A DNA stretch of 64,000 bases, taken from assembly GCA_045862995.1 (NCBI GenBank), contig BTVX01000001.1:268055-332054 (forward strand). The letters run 5' to 3'. The stretch comes from UBA2387 sp019454665. GTDB taxonomy: Bacteria; Armatimonadota; Fimbriimonadia; Fimbriimonadales; Fimbriimonadaceae. The first letter of the stretch is position 1, and every line of letters begins with the position of its first letter. Below the pieces are notes generated by a model. That model saw nothing but the letters and a program-made list of their open reading frames with translations, did no database searches and was not told the DNA's origin. Of this stretch, positions 15,942-25,597 are shown piece by piece. The position numbers were made by a program, and so were the translations under genes.

Positions 15942-17069
15942 CTATTCCTTGTACACCCACATGCCACCTTCCTCGGCAGGCGGCGCCGGCGCTTGGATGG
16001 CATATTCGATGCCTTCCTTCATGTAGAGCACGACTTCGTGCGGGAAGTCCTCGTCCGTGACTTCGGAGGCGCTGCGTCCTTCGGGCGAGTGGCGATCGGC
16101 CTCGTCCTTGGACAGGAGACCCTGCGCTTGGAGCCACGTCTTGTACACCGCGAGCGGGTCGCGGCTGCGCCCGCGCTCGACTTCGTCGGCGGGTCGGTAC
16201 TTGGCCGCGCGATCGTCGTCGTGGTCGCCGTGCCCGTAGGCGCGGAACGTCTTGCACTCGACGATGCTGGGGCCGTTGCCTGCGCGGGCGTGCTGGACGG
16301 CCTGCATCACCTTGTCGTACACGTCGAGCACGTCTTGCCCGTCGGCGACGAGGCCCGGGATGCTGTAGCCCTTGGCCCGGTCGGCCACATCCTTGTTGGG
16401 TGAACTGAGTTCGAGCGGCGTACCGTACGCCCACTGGTTGTTCTCGACGATGGTCACCACCGGCAGTTTGTGCACGGCGGCAAAGTTGATCGCCTCGTGG
16501 AAAACGCCTTGGGCCGTCGAGCCCTCGCCGTTGTAGGTGAGCACCACGTCGTTGCCGCCATCGAGCCGGTTGGCGTACGCGACGCCGGCGGCGACCGGAA
16601 TGGTGCCCGCCAACATGGACGTCGAGTGGATGATGCGCTTCGCCTTGCTGCCGATGTGCGACCAATTGTCGCGGGCCCGCCCAGGCGACGTGACCTTGCA
16701 CCAGACCTGGCTGCACACCTCTTCGATGCTCATGCCGATGCGCTCGGGGTTGCGCCATCCATTCTTGGCGTCCTTGAGGAAGAACGCGGGCATGTCGCGG
16801 TGGATTGGGCTGATCCAGTCGGTTGGCTCCAGCCCGTACAACGAGCCGACGAGCACCGCCTCTTGGTTGTGGCTGGAATACAGCGTCCCTCGGAGACGCC
16901 CGCGCTTCTTCTCCTTGATCAGCCGGACGTCGAAGTACCGGGCCAGATAGAGTTGGTTCAACAACTCGCGATGATCCTCCGGGGTGAGGAGGTCACGGGG
17001 CAGGATGGGTGTTTGGTGCGGTTCCAACGTCCTTTGGGCGGCCTTGGTCTTGGTCGCAGTCGGGGTCAA
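15942..17069 (-). CDS. 2-oxoacid (pyruvate-type) dehydrogenase E1 component, alpha subunit
   Basis: A 375-residue thiamine-diphosphate enzyme subunit. The N-terminal 30 residues are a variable tail; the domain begins near LLTPEDHRELLNQLYLARYFD. The cofactor-binding motif is TYNGEGSTAQGVFHEAINFA followed by VENNQWAY, a GDG-N(27-30)-N variant with Asn-Gly-Glu-Gly at its head. IIHSTSMLAGTIPVAAGVAY is also typical. FRAYGHGDHDDDRAAKYRP is the phosphorylation-loop region of eukaryotic homologues. Translation is placed at TTG 17069; a later start is possible. Gene order alpha-beta and the two-base gap indicate co-translation. Confidence 0.92.
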   Translation of the reverse strand: MTPTATKTKAAQRTLEPHQTPILPRDLLTPEDHRELLNQLYLARYFDVRLIKEKKRGRLRGTLYSSHNQEAVLVGSLYGLEPTDWISPIHRDMPAFFLKDAKNGWRNPERIGMSIEEVCSQVWCKVTSPGRARDNWSHIGSKAKRIIHSTSMLAGTIPVAAGVAYANRLDGGNDVVLTYNGEGSTAQGVFHEAINFAAVHKLPVVTIVENNQWAYGTPLELSSPNKDVADRAKGYSIPGLVADGQDVLDVYDKVMQAVQHARAGNGPSIVECKTFRAYGHGDHDDDRAAKYRPADEVERGRSRDPLAVYKTWLQAQGLLSKDEADRHSPEGRSASEVTDEDFPHEVVLYMKEGIEYAIQAPAPPAEEGGMWVYKE

Positions 17070-17168
17070 ATCTTTGGGTCTCCGGGGTGATGTCGCGGTT
17101 CGCGCGAAGCCAAGAGGATACCCGAGGGACGGTCCCCAACCCGGACGTTCGCCCTTGGCCCTGGGAGG

Positions 17169-18878
17169 TCACGCGGCCCTTTGGTCAGGCGTCCCGAACG
17201 ACACCCGCACGTCGTTTGGAGACTTCGCGTCCAGATCCAACACGACCGACAGCCACCGCAGTCCGAGGTACTCGCGCACTCCTTGGTGTGAAGGCATCCC
17301 GTGTTTGCCGGCGTCGGTCGCGGGTTCGCTGATCATCAGGCAGGCCTTTTCGAACCTCGTGGGAGTGCTGATGCGCAGGATGGGTTGCCCGTTCTGCTCG
17401 ATTTGGGCGAGTCGGACGTTGCGCCTCAGCCTCTCGTATTCGGCGATCTCGCTGGGCAGCACGAATTCCATGCGGTTCATCTTGCACTGGGTCAGCACCT
17501 TGCGGAGCGACGAAAACGCCACGGGCTCGGCGACGGCCTCGGGGCGCGACACCACCTGAAGGCATCCGTTCCGCATCAGGGTCTGCTGCACCAAGCGCGC
17601 CGCCGTCCCGTCTTGGCATGCCTTGCCCGGGTCGCAGATCTGGTAGGGCACTTCGAGGATGCGCGAGGACACGCCGTTCTGCTTGATCGGGTAGTACGGA
17701 TGACAGGTTCCAAACAGGTAGCCCGAAGTGCCCGGCTGACGCCCGCCCTTGCTGAGCGAGACCTTCGCCGCCGTCTCCTCCACCATCGTGTACATCTCGT
17801 CGAGGCGGTACCAGCGGCCGTTCATGGGCCGGATCGCGGCCATGTCCAGGGAAGAACTCGACCGGCTGATGACCTGATACTGGATCTTCAGCTTGCCCTC
17901 GTGCCAGCCGTTGGCGTCCTCCGTGACGAAGAGGAGCCCGGGCTCGTGGCCCCGCTGTTTCATCCAGCGGTAAATGTCGTTGCCGTAGCCCGGAGGGCCG
18001 GTCAGCCACGTCGCATAGCCCTGCATCATCTGCAACATCCGGTCCATGGCGTAGACCTGATCGGGGTCGAGCGACGTGCACTCGAAGGTAAGCATGACGG
18101 TGGCGGGCGAGAAGTTGGGCCAGTACCACATCATCGCCAAAGCGCGGCCCGTGTCTTTGGCCGATTGGACCACGGCACGCAGCCACATTTCGCGGAGCAA
18201 GTCCACGTAGGGCGAATCGAAGTAGGGATGCTCGTCGGCGACCGTTGCGCGGTCGTGTTCGTAGGACAGGTTGGTTCCGTCCTCGGCCCGAAGGTCGCCG
18301 TCCATGGTGTAGGCGGAGGCATCGGAAGGGCCGGGCGAGTCGGACTCGACGCTTCGTCCCGCCTGCATCAACGCCGCCGTCTGTCCGAGATGCGGGGCCA
18401 GCCAGTACGCCCACCCTCGCCCCACGCGACGTCGCCCGAGACCGACGAACCCATCGCGTACGGAGGCCAGGACTTCGCAACCGTTGGGAGCATGGAGGGC
18501 ACCGCCCATGAAACGGATCCGATCGCAGTCCTCGGGCCAGATGGGAGACTCGGTGGTCTGGTTCAGCGATTCGGTGCTGGCGGCCTGGCTCTTGGGATCC
18601 AAGCCCAGGACGCTCTCAAGGCCCCAAGTGGAACCCGAACAGATGACGCAACCGCCCTCCTGGACCCATTGCGCCACCGACTCGACATAGTGGTGCTTGA
18701 GTTGGGCATGGCCGCACAGCAACAGCACCCCGTGCGAAGACAGGTCCATCAGACTGCGGTCTTCGAGCGTCTCGTACGCGAGGCCGGTACGCTCGATCGC
18801 CTCTTGATAGTGCGCGCCGTATCGGTCGTCTTGAGCTACAAGAAGTCCAATGCGGGCCCATCGTGAATGCTCTTTCAT
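17169..18878 (-). CDS. Unknown protein, amidotransferase-like N-terminus and deacetylase-like middle
   Basis: A 569-residue protein starting at ATG 18878. Residues 1-100 read like a class I glutamine-amidotransferase-like fold (RIGLLVAQDDRYGAHYQEAI, GVLLLCGHAQLKHHYVESVA, GGCVICSGSTWGLES) without a catalytic triad that I can identify. The middle contains VMLTFECTSLDPDQVYAMDR followed by YGNDIYRWMKQRGHEPGLL, the layout of NodB-like polysaccharide deacetylases, but the metal-binding Asp-Asp is replaced by Glu-Cys. No signal peptide is seen. Such composite proteins occur in heterotrophic Armatimonadota and Planctomycetes. The biochemical role is unknown; an inactive or re-purposed carbohydrate-binding role is a guess. 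Confidence 0.7.
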   Translation of the reverse strand: MKEHSRWARIGLLVAQDDRYGAHYQEAIERTGLAYETLEDRSLMDLSSHGVLLLCGHAQLKHHYVESVAQWVQEGGCVICSGSTWGLESVLGLDPKSQAASTESLNQTTESPIWPEDCDRIRFMGGALHAPNGCEVLASVRDGFVGLGRRRVGRGWAYWLAPHLGQTAALMQAGRSVESDSPGPSDASAYTMDGDLRAEDGTNLSYEHDRATVADEHPYFDSPYVDLLREMWLRAVVQSAKDTGRALAMMWYWPNFSPATVMLTFECTSLDPDQVYAMDRMLQMMQGYATWLTGPPGYGNDIYRWMKQRGHEPGLLFVTEDANGWHEGKLKIQYQVISRSSSSLDMAAIRPMNGRWYRLDEMYTMVEETAAKVSLSKGGRQPGTSGYLFGTCHPYYPIKQNGVSSRILEVPYQICDPGKACQDGTAARLVQQTLMRNGCLQVVSRPEAVAEPVAFSSLRKVLTQCKMNRMEFVLPSEIAEYERLRRNVRLAQIEQNGQPILRISTPTRFEKACLMISEPATDAGKHGMPSHQGVREYLGLRWLSVVLDLDAKSPNDVRVSFGTPDQRAA

Positions 18879-18971
18879 GGTGGGGACACGTCACATATCG
18901 GCACATACGCCGGACATCACCACCCGCAGGGCTGAGAATATGCTCCCTTGGACCTCCGACGCCCCGCAGAC

Positions 18972-18980
18972 TGCTAGACT
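18972..18980 (+). promoter_or_regulatory. Extended -10 promoter of the PLP-enzyme gene
   Basis: TGC-TAGACT at 18972-18980, with the ATG at 18995, 14 bases after the element. The predicted leader is about 7 bases. Confidence 0.5.
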
Positions 18981-18994
18981 CTCGTGTTCCCAAC

Positions 18995-20149
18995 ATGGAC
19001 GCCCGACCCGACACCCTGCTCCAACACCTCGGCGAAGAAGACCGCATCCTCGGCGCCGTCGTGCCCCCGATCTTCCAAACCTCCCTGTTCGTGTTCGACG
19101 ACCCGCACTCGATGTGGGACACGATGCAGCATCATCCGGGCGGGCCGCCGTTCCACTACAGCCGGCTCGGCAACCCGACGAACCACATCGCCGAGCAGAA
19201 GGTCGCCTCGCTGGAGAAGGCGGGCGCGTGCAAGCTCTTCGCCAGCGGCATGGCAGCCATCTCGGCCGCCATCGTCAGCGTCTGCCGCGCAGGCTCGCAT
19301 GTCGTCATGGTGGACACGGCCTATGGCCCCTCGCGGCAGGTCATGCAGAACCTGCTGGCCCGCTTTGGCGTGACGCACACCTTGGTTGATGGGCGGACCG
19401 TCGAGTCGGTGCTGGAAGCCATCCGGCCCGAGACGAGCCTCATCTACCTAGAATCGCCCAGCAGCCTCATCTTCCGACTGCAAGACCTTGCGGCCATCGC
19501 CGCCGCTGCCAAGGAACGCGGGATCGCGACGGTCTGCGACAACACGTATTGCGGGGCCATCCTGCAAAACCCCTGCGAACTCGGGGTGGACATGGTGGTT
19601 CATAGCGGCACGAAGTACCTGAACGGTCACAGCGACGTGGTCGCCGGCGTTCTGTGTACGTCCGCCGACCGCATGGACGCCATCGTCCGGAACGAGTTGG
19701 CCCTGCTTGGCGGCGCGCTACCCCCCTTCCCCGCTTGGCTGCTCATGCGCGGACTGCGGACGCTTCGCCTGCGATTGGCGCAACACGCCGCGACAGCCGA
19801 CACCTTGGCGGCGTGGCTGCACGAACATCCCAAGGCGCGCCAGGTGCATCACGTCTCCCTGCCCGATTACCCTCAGCGCGACCTGTACCTGCGACAGATG
19901 CGGGGTTCGGGCGGGTTGTTCTCGTTCGAGCCGACGTTCGCCACGCGCGACGAGGTGTACCGGTTCTGCGCCTCGCTCAAGTGGTTCCGGATCGGCGTGA
20001 GCTGGGGCGGGCACGAGAGTCTGGCGGTTCCCATCGAAGTCCACCCGTTGGACTGGGAAGCGCCGCGCTGGATGATCCGCCTGTACTGTGGATTGGAAGA
20101 CCCTCATGACCTGACCGAGGACCTCGAGCGGGCGATGGCGCAGGTCTAG
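18995..20149 (+). CDS. Cys/Met metabolism PLP-dependent enzyme (cystathionine gamma-synthase/lyase family)
   Basis: A 384-residue fold-type I enzyme. The PLP lysine is Lys207 in VVHSGTKYLNGHSD, and the PLP-ring and phosphate contacts appear in FASGMAAISAAI and CDNTYCGAILQNP. Near the N-terminus PPIFQTSLFVFDDPH and HYSRLGNPTNHIAEQKVASLE follow the family layout. Members act in trans-sulfuration, methionine gamma-lysis or O-acetylhomoserine sulfhydrylation; the exact reaction cannot be settled here. I start at ATG 18995 because the longer frame upstream lacks family similarity. It stands alone between an unknown gene and a sugar isomerase. Confidence 0.93.
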   Translation: MDARPDTLLQHLGEEDRILGAVVPPIFQTSLFVFDDPHSMWDTMQHHPGGPPFHYSRLGNPTNHIAEQKVASLEKAGACKLFASGMAAISAAIVSVCRAGSHVVMVDTAYGPSRQVMQNLLARFGVTHTLVDGRTVESVLEAIRPETSLIYLESPSSLIFRLQDLAAIAAAAKERGIATVCDNTYCGAILQNPCELGVDMVVHSGTKYLNGHSDVVAGVLCTSADRMDAIVRNELALLGGALPPFPAWLLMRGLRTLRLRLAQHAATADTLAAWLHEHPKARQVHHVSLPDYPQRDLYLRQMRGSGGLFSFEPTFATRDEVYRFCASLKWFRIGVSWGGHESLAVPIEVHPLDWEAPRWMIRLYCGLEDPHDLTEDLERAMAQV

Positions 20150-20192
20150 TTGGCTCGGGCTTCACGCAGGGGAGTTGGGGTCCGAGAGACGA

Positions 20193-21605
<1,413 letters not shown>

Positions 21606-21611
21606 GCGTTG

Positions 21612-21620
21612 AGCGTAGCA
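21612..21620 (-). promoter_or_regulatory. Extended -10 promoter of the isomerase gene, likely leaderless
   Basis: On the minus strand TGC-TACGCT reads from 21620 to 21612, followed by 6 bases and the ATG at 21605. Confidence 0.5.
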
Positions 21621-21657
21621 CGGTCGGGACCGCTTCGGCTACGCCTGCGCCCAGCGG

Positions 21658-21663
21658 TAACAT
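21658..21663 (+). promoter_or_regulatory. -10 element of the DinB gene, likely leaderless
   Basis: TAACAT at 21658-21663 precedes the ATG at 21672 by 8 bases. It is divergent from the isomerase promoter 40 bases away. Confidence 0.5.
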
Positions 21664-21671
21664 CTGGGGCG

Positions 21672-22109
21672 ATGACGACCCTGCGCGATGCGCTGATCCA
21701 AGGCTTCGAGTACGACCTGTGGGCGAACCTCAAGTGGATGGCCCACCTGGAGCAACGCGGCTGGCCCGAGCCCGAGCGCGGCATCTTCTGCCACATCTTG
21801 GCGGCCCAGAACACGTGGGAGTTGCGGCTGCGGGGCGAGTCGCCCACCAGCCTTGTCGCGCCCGAGCCGAGCGAGGCTTCCCTTCTCGACCTGCACACGC
21901 GATGGGTCGGGTCTCTTGAAGGCGACGTCGAGCGCGTGATCGCCTACAAACGCACGACCGGCGAGGCGCGGTCCATGTCCGTTCACGCCATCGCGCGGCA
22001 CGTGATCAACCACGGCACCTATCACCGGGGCGAACTGCGCGGCCTCTGCCGCGCCGGTGGCGAAGAGGGCTTCCCGGAGACGGATATGGCCGGTTTCTTT
22101 GCGAGCTGA
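21672..22109 (+). CDS. DinB family protein
   Basis: A 145-residue four-helix-bundle protein of the DinB/YfiT superfamily. The three metal-ligand histidines are in place: His41 in IFCHILAAQ, and His114 and His118 in HVINHGTYHRGEL. Family members include thiol-dependent S-transferases using bacillithiol or mycothiol, and damage-inducible proteins of unknown activity. The helix WANLKWMAHLEQRGW at the start is typical. It has its own short-spaced promoter and no operon partner, being convergent with the next gene. Confidence 0.9.
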   Translation: MTTLRDALIQGFEYDLWANLKWMAHLEQRGWPEPERGIFCHILAAQNTWELRLRGESPTSLVAPEPSEASLLDLHTRWVGSLEGDVERVIAYKRTTGEARSMSVHAIARHVINHGTYHRGELRGLCRAGGEEGFPETDMAGFFAS

Positions 22110-22136
22110 CTGCCCGCTTGGGCTCTGGCCTAGGGA

Positions 22137-22907
22137 CTACACGACTTCCGAGTAGCGGCGCAACGCGAACAGCCCGTCTGACGAGGCGCGCTTCAAGCGA
22201 GGCGAGAGCCAGAACAGGCGATCCGCTTCGCGCTCTCGGGCGATTTGGCCCGGTGTGTGGCCAGCGTGGCCGAACACGCGCATGTCGTCCCGGTCGAAGC
22301 CCGGGTGGGTGACCCAAAGATAGACCCCGCCCTCGGCATTCGCCACGCGGGCGAGAAACGATTCCACCAGGGCTTCGGGGTCTTCGGCGGAAACTCGGGG
22401 CGCATCCGGCCAGGGTTTGAGCCCACCGAACCGTGGGGCGAGGCCCAACTCGCGAGCCAATGCCGTTAGCGCGTCGCGAACTCCGGGGAGCCACGTGAAA
22501 CCCATGTGATCGTCCATGTAGACCGGCTTCACGCCCAGCGAGCGGGCGCGTTCCACCTGGGCGCGGGCTTCGACGACGGTGGCTTCGACCAGGCCCGGGC
22601 GGTCCTTCAATGCTGCGGTCGTGGGGAGAAAGAGACCGTCTTGGTCTATCAGCGGACGCACTTGGTCGAGCGGCGCGCAGGGCCCCCACTTCACGCGGTC
22701 CCACTCAGCGTTCATCGTCAGGTGGATGCCCACGTCCACGCCTTCGAGCGTCTTGAGCCAGGGCGTCAGAGCCTCGAACGACGGACCGGGCACGATCACG
22801 GACACGTTGCGCACCAGCCCGCCTTCGACGCTGGCGCGGACGGCTTCGTTGGCTGAGACGCAACTTCCCGCATCGTCGGCGCGGGTGACGACTTCGACCG
22901 GACTCAC
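22137..22907 (-). CDS. Carbohydrate deacetylase, YdjC/ChbG/HpnK family
   Basis: A 256-residue protein. It begins VEVVTRADDAGSCVSANEAV, where the Asp-Asp pair of RADDAG is the metal site of the YdjC/ChbG deacetylase family, and continues with VDVGIHLTMNAEW and VYMDDHMGFTWLPGV plus YLWVTHPGFD, each holding expected metal or catalytic residues. Relatives remove acetyl groups from chito-oligosaccharides or hopanoid sugars. The GTG start at 22907 overlaps the stop of the upstream amidohydrolase by four bases. Substrate unknown. Confidence 0.9.
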   Translation of the reverse strand: MSPVEVVTRADDAGSCVSANEAVRASVEGGLVRNVSVIVPGPSFEALTPWLKTLEGVDVGIHLTMNAEWDRVKWGPCAPLDQVRPLIDQDGLFLPTTAALKDRPGLVEATVVEARAQVERARSLGVKPVYMDDHMGFTWLPGVRDALTALARELGLAPRFGGLKPWPDAPRVSAEDPEALVESFLARVANAEGGVYLWVTHPGFDRDDMRVFGHAGHTPGQIAREREADRLFWLSPRLKRASSDGLFALRRYSEVV

Positions 22908-24088
22908 GACACTCCGTTCGGCGCGAGCCAAGCCACATCCTGCGGCGCGGCCCGAAGGGCCTTCCCCGGCTCGGTGACGCCGGTCACGGCGATGAGCGGC
23001 AGCGTCGCGCCCTTGGCGATCTCCCAACCCCTGTAGCCCAGCGATGCCGCGCCCATCGTGGTGGCCATGTTCCAGACCTCGACTACGCTCAAACTCTCGC
23101 CCCGGCGTTCGGCAGTTTCCAGGGCTGCCCGCATCAGAGCGAACATGTCCACCGGGCCTCCGCTCGCCGCCGAGTCCAACCCCAATCCGACAGCCACTCC
23201 TGCGTCCAGCCATGCCCGAACGGGCGCGTCGGGGCAGCCGAGCCTGCGGTTGGACGTGGGGCAATGCGCGATGGAAACGCCCGCTTCGGCGAGCGATGGA
23301 GCGAGTGCCGGGTCCATAGCGCAGCCATGCACCCACTGCGCTCCCGGACGCAAGAGTCCCTTCGCCGCCAGATAGCCGACGACCCCCGCGGGATGCCGCA
23401 CGCTGGGCACTCCAAAGCGTGTATAGAGGTCTTCGATCGCGCCAAGACCCCGCATGAGCCAATCGTCTTCCATCGGCGTTTCGGCCACATGGATGCTCAC
23501 GGGCTCGCCCAGCAAACCCAACCACGCGAGCGTCTCAGGGTCCACGGTGTACGGGGCATGGGGCGACAGATGCACCGGTCCCCCGAACGCCTCGCGCTGG
23601 TTCTCGGCTCGCAGGCGCAAGGCATCGAGCTTCTCTTGGGGCGATTGGGATTCGAGAAACGTGATGACCTCCTGGAAGATGCGCCCTTGGATGCCCTGCT
23701 CCCGCAACGCCTCGCCGGCGAACGGCCGATCCGAGTGCTCTCCGATGAGCCCGACGCCGGTCAAGCGGTTCTCGCGCGCCGCCAAGCGGGTGTGCTCGCG
23801 CACGTCTTGCAGGCGCTGCTCTGCCTTGAGCCGGGTGAGTTCGCGAATCCAGGGCCAATAGGTCTCGGGCAGCTCTGCGTCGAGGAGGCCCCGGTACTCC
23901 AAGTGGCTGTGAGCGTTGCAGAAGGCGGGGGAGAGGAGCAGGTCCTCACGCGGGCCACCGACGCCGAGGCGAACAGAGGCGACGGTCGGATGGGGGCCGC
24001 GCCAGTCCAAGACGAGTTCGGCATCGCCCACGAACCGCCCACCGATGAACGCGAGTCGGGGTCGAAGGGTCAGAGTCGGGTGCGCCAC
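22904..24088 (-). CDS. Amidohydrolase of the cytosine deaminase/chlorohydrolase family
   Basis: A 394-residue metal-dependent hydrolase. The metal and catalytic motifs are FCNAHSHLEYRGLL (HxH), HLSPHAPYTVDP, SIHVAETPMEDDW (His-Glu) and GLGLDSAASGGPVDMFALM (Asp). The pattern fits aminodeoxyfutalosine deaminase (menaquinone futalosine pathway, MqnX-like) or S-adenosylhomocysteine/thiomethyladenosine deaminases; I cannot choose. The ATG at 24088 lies 19 bases inside the preceding pseudopilin gene. It sits in a long minus-strand run with tatD and a YdjC-like gene, a context that does not reveal the substrate. Confidence 0.88.
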   Translation of the reverse strand: MAHPTLTLRPRLAFIGGRFVGDAELVLDWRGPHPTVASVRLGVGGPREDLLLSPAFCNAHSHLEYRGLLDAELPETYWPWIRELTRLKAEQRLQDVREHTRLAARENRLTGVGLIGEHSDRPFAGEALREQGIQGRIFQEVITFLESQSPQEKLDALRLRAENQREAFGGPVHLSPHAPYTVDPETLAWLGLLGEPVSIHVAETPMEDDWLMRGLGAIEDLYTRFGVPSVRHPAGVVGYLAAKGLLRPGAQWVHGCAMDPALAPSLAEAGVSIAHCPTSNRRLGCPDAPVRAWLDAGVAVGLGLDSAASGGPVDMFALMRAALETAERRGESLSVVEVWNMATTMGAASLGYRGWEIAKGATLPLIAVTGVTEPGKALRAAPQDVAWLAPNGVS

Positions 24089-24750
24089 GCCAAGTCCAAT
24101 TCTGAAGCAGAAAGCGATTTGGCGTGAAAGTCACCGAATAGGCAGTTGTATCGGTAGTCCTTGCGTAGGCCGAGGATGGTGTCGAAATTGTCCTCTTCGC
24201 GCATGGCGCGGGCCGCCCCGTGCCAGTGGCCGGCCCCGTCGAACATCACGTTGACCTTCGTGGGCAGTTCGAAGCGCTCTTGCGAATAGAACCGGAAGGC
24301 GATTTCGGTTCGGAAGAAGTAGCTCGTCCCGTAGTTCGCGTACATGCTGGGGCTCGTCTTGAACGGAATGCCGAAGTTGCTGTCCAGGACTTCGGTGCCG
24401 TGGTCCGCCGGGCACTTGAAGACTTCGGCGCTCTTGGTGTAGGGACGGAGCGCCTCGTGGAGGAACGGCATGGTGGGGATGCGGGCTTGAAACTCGGGGT
24501 GGCGGTCCCAGATCTCGGGCCGGTCTCGATCGGAAGGGTCCACCGCGTGCGGGAACACGTCGTCGTAATCGGCCATGTAGAGGCCGATGGCCTTTCCGAT
24601 CTGCGACAGGTTGGAGAGGCAACTGGTCTGGCGTCCGTGGTCGCGCGCCCGACTGTAGACCGGGAACAACAGGCCGGCGAGGATGGCGAGGATCGCCACC
24701 ACCACCAACACCTCGATCAGGGTGAACGCCCGTCTCATTCCAAGTTCCAT
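24070..24750 (-). CDS. Type II secretion/type IV pilin-like protein with N-terminal methylation motif
   Basis: A 226-residue protein starting MELGMRRAFTLIEVLVVVAI. The FTLIE motif and hydrophobic helix (about residues 8-32) mark a prepilin-like N-terminus, but the residue before the Phe is Ala, not Gly. Downstream CLSNLSQIGKAIGLYMADYD and DDVFPHAVDPSD follow the DUF1559-like layout frequent in Armatimonadota and Planctomycetes, with a terminal FGDFHAKSL in place of the usual F-x-DGHA. The alternative ATG 24738 would trim four residues. Gene order places it between tatD (70 bases upstream) and an overlapping amidohydrolase. It is probably exported and anchored by its N-terminal helix. Confidence 0.88.
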   Translation of the reverse strand: MELGMRRAFTLIEVLVVVAILAILAGLLFPVYSRARDHGRQTSCLSNLSQIGKAIGLYMADYDDVFPHAVDPSDRDRPEIWDRHPEFQARIPTMPFLHEALRPYTKSAEVFKCPADHGTEVLDSNFGIPFKTSPSMYANYGTSYFFRTEIAFRFYSQERFELPTKVNVMFDGAGHWHGAARAMREEDNFDTILGLRKDYRYNCLFGDFHAKSLSASELDLAWRTRL

Positions 24751-24820
24751 ACGCAGATTCCGGACCGAACCTTCCTTGGTAACCCGACTTTGGTCGGATC
24801 GGTTCGCCAGCCTCCGATGC

Positions 24821-25597
24821 TTACGCCGAAAGTCCGAAAAAACGTTCCGCGTTGGCCGTCGTGAGCGTGGCACATTCGGCCACACCCATGCCCAACGCTT
24901 GAGCGAGCCCGGCGTTCACCAACGCCACATACGCTGGGCGGTTGGGCTTACCCCGATAGGGGTGCGGCGGCAAGTACGGCGCGTCGGTCTCGATCACCAG
25001 GCGCTCGGGCGGAAGCGACCGGAGCACGGCACGCAGATTCTCCGCGCTCTTGTAGGTCACGGGCCCATCCACGCCGAACCACAACCCCATTTCCGCAGCC
25101 CGAGCCGCTTGGTCGAGGTCGCCGCCGAAGCAATGGAGGAGGTATCCGGACCGCGCGCGCGGCTCCAACACGTCGAGCAGGTCGTCGTAGGCCTCGCGGC
25201 AGTGGAACACCACGGGGCACCCGAGTTCGTCGGCCACGTCGAGTTGCGCGTTCAGGACGGCTTTTTGGTGCTCCTTCGGCTCCACGTTCCAGTGGTAGTC
25301 GAGGCCGATCTCGCCCAGGGCGACGACCTTGGGCAAAGCCAACCACCCGCGCATCGCGTCTAGAAACGCCGACTCGAACTCACCCGCCGAGTTGGGATGG
25401 CAACCGACCGTGGCGTAGACCTCGGGTCTCCGCTCGGCGAGCGCCACTGCGTGCAGGCTGGTCTCGCCGTCGCAGCCAACGGCGATCATCCGTGTCACGC
25501 CCGCCGCGACGGCGAAGTCCACCTCGGCGTCTGGGCTGGGGAACAGGTTCGGGAAGTTGAGGTGGCAATGGGTGTCCACCAAGGCGTTCTGGCTCAT
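24821..25597 (-). CDS. tatD: TatD family metal-dependent DNase
   Basis: A 258-residue TIM-barrel hydrolase. Metal ligands appear in LVDTHCHLNF, VVALGEIGLDYHW, PVVFHCREAYDD, YLLHCFGGDLDQA and LVIETDAPYLPPHPYRGKPN, which is the complete TatD signature set. Members are 3'-5' DNases or have roles in DNA and D-tyrosyl repair. The ATG at 25597 overlaps the stop of the upstream acyltransferase-like gene by four bases. The length is that of the core family with no added domain. Confidence 0.95.
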   Translation of the reverse strand: MSQNALVDTHCHLNFPNLFPSPDAEVDFAVAAGVTRMIAVGCDGETSLHAVALAERRPEVYATVGCHPNSAGEFESAFLDAMRGWLALPKVVALGEIGLDYHWNVEPKEHQKAVLNAQLDVADELGCPVVFHCREAYDDLLDVLEPRARSGYLLHCFGGDLDQAARAAEMGLWFGVDGPVTYKSAENLRAVLRSLPPERLVIETDAPYLPPHPYRGKPNRPAYVALVNAGLAQALGMGVAECATLTTANAERFFGLSA

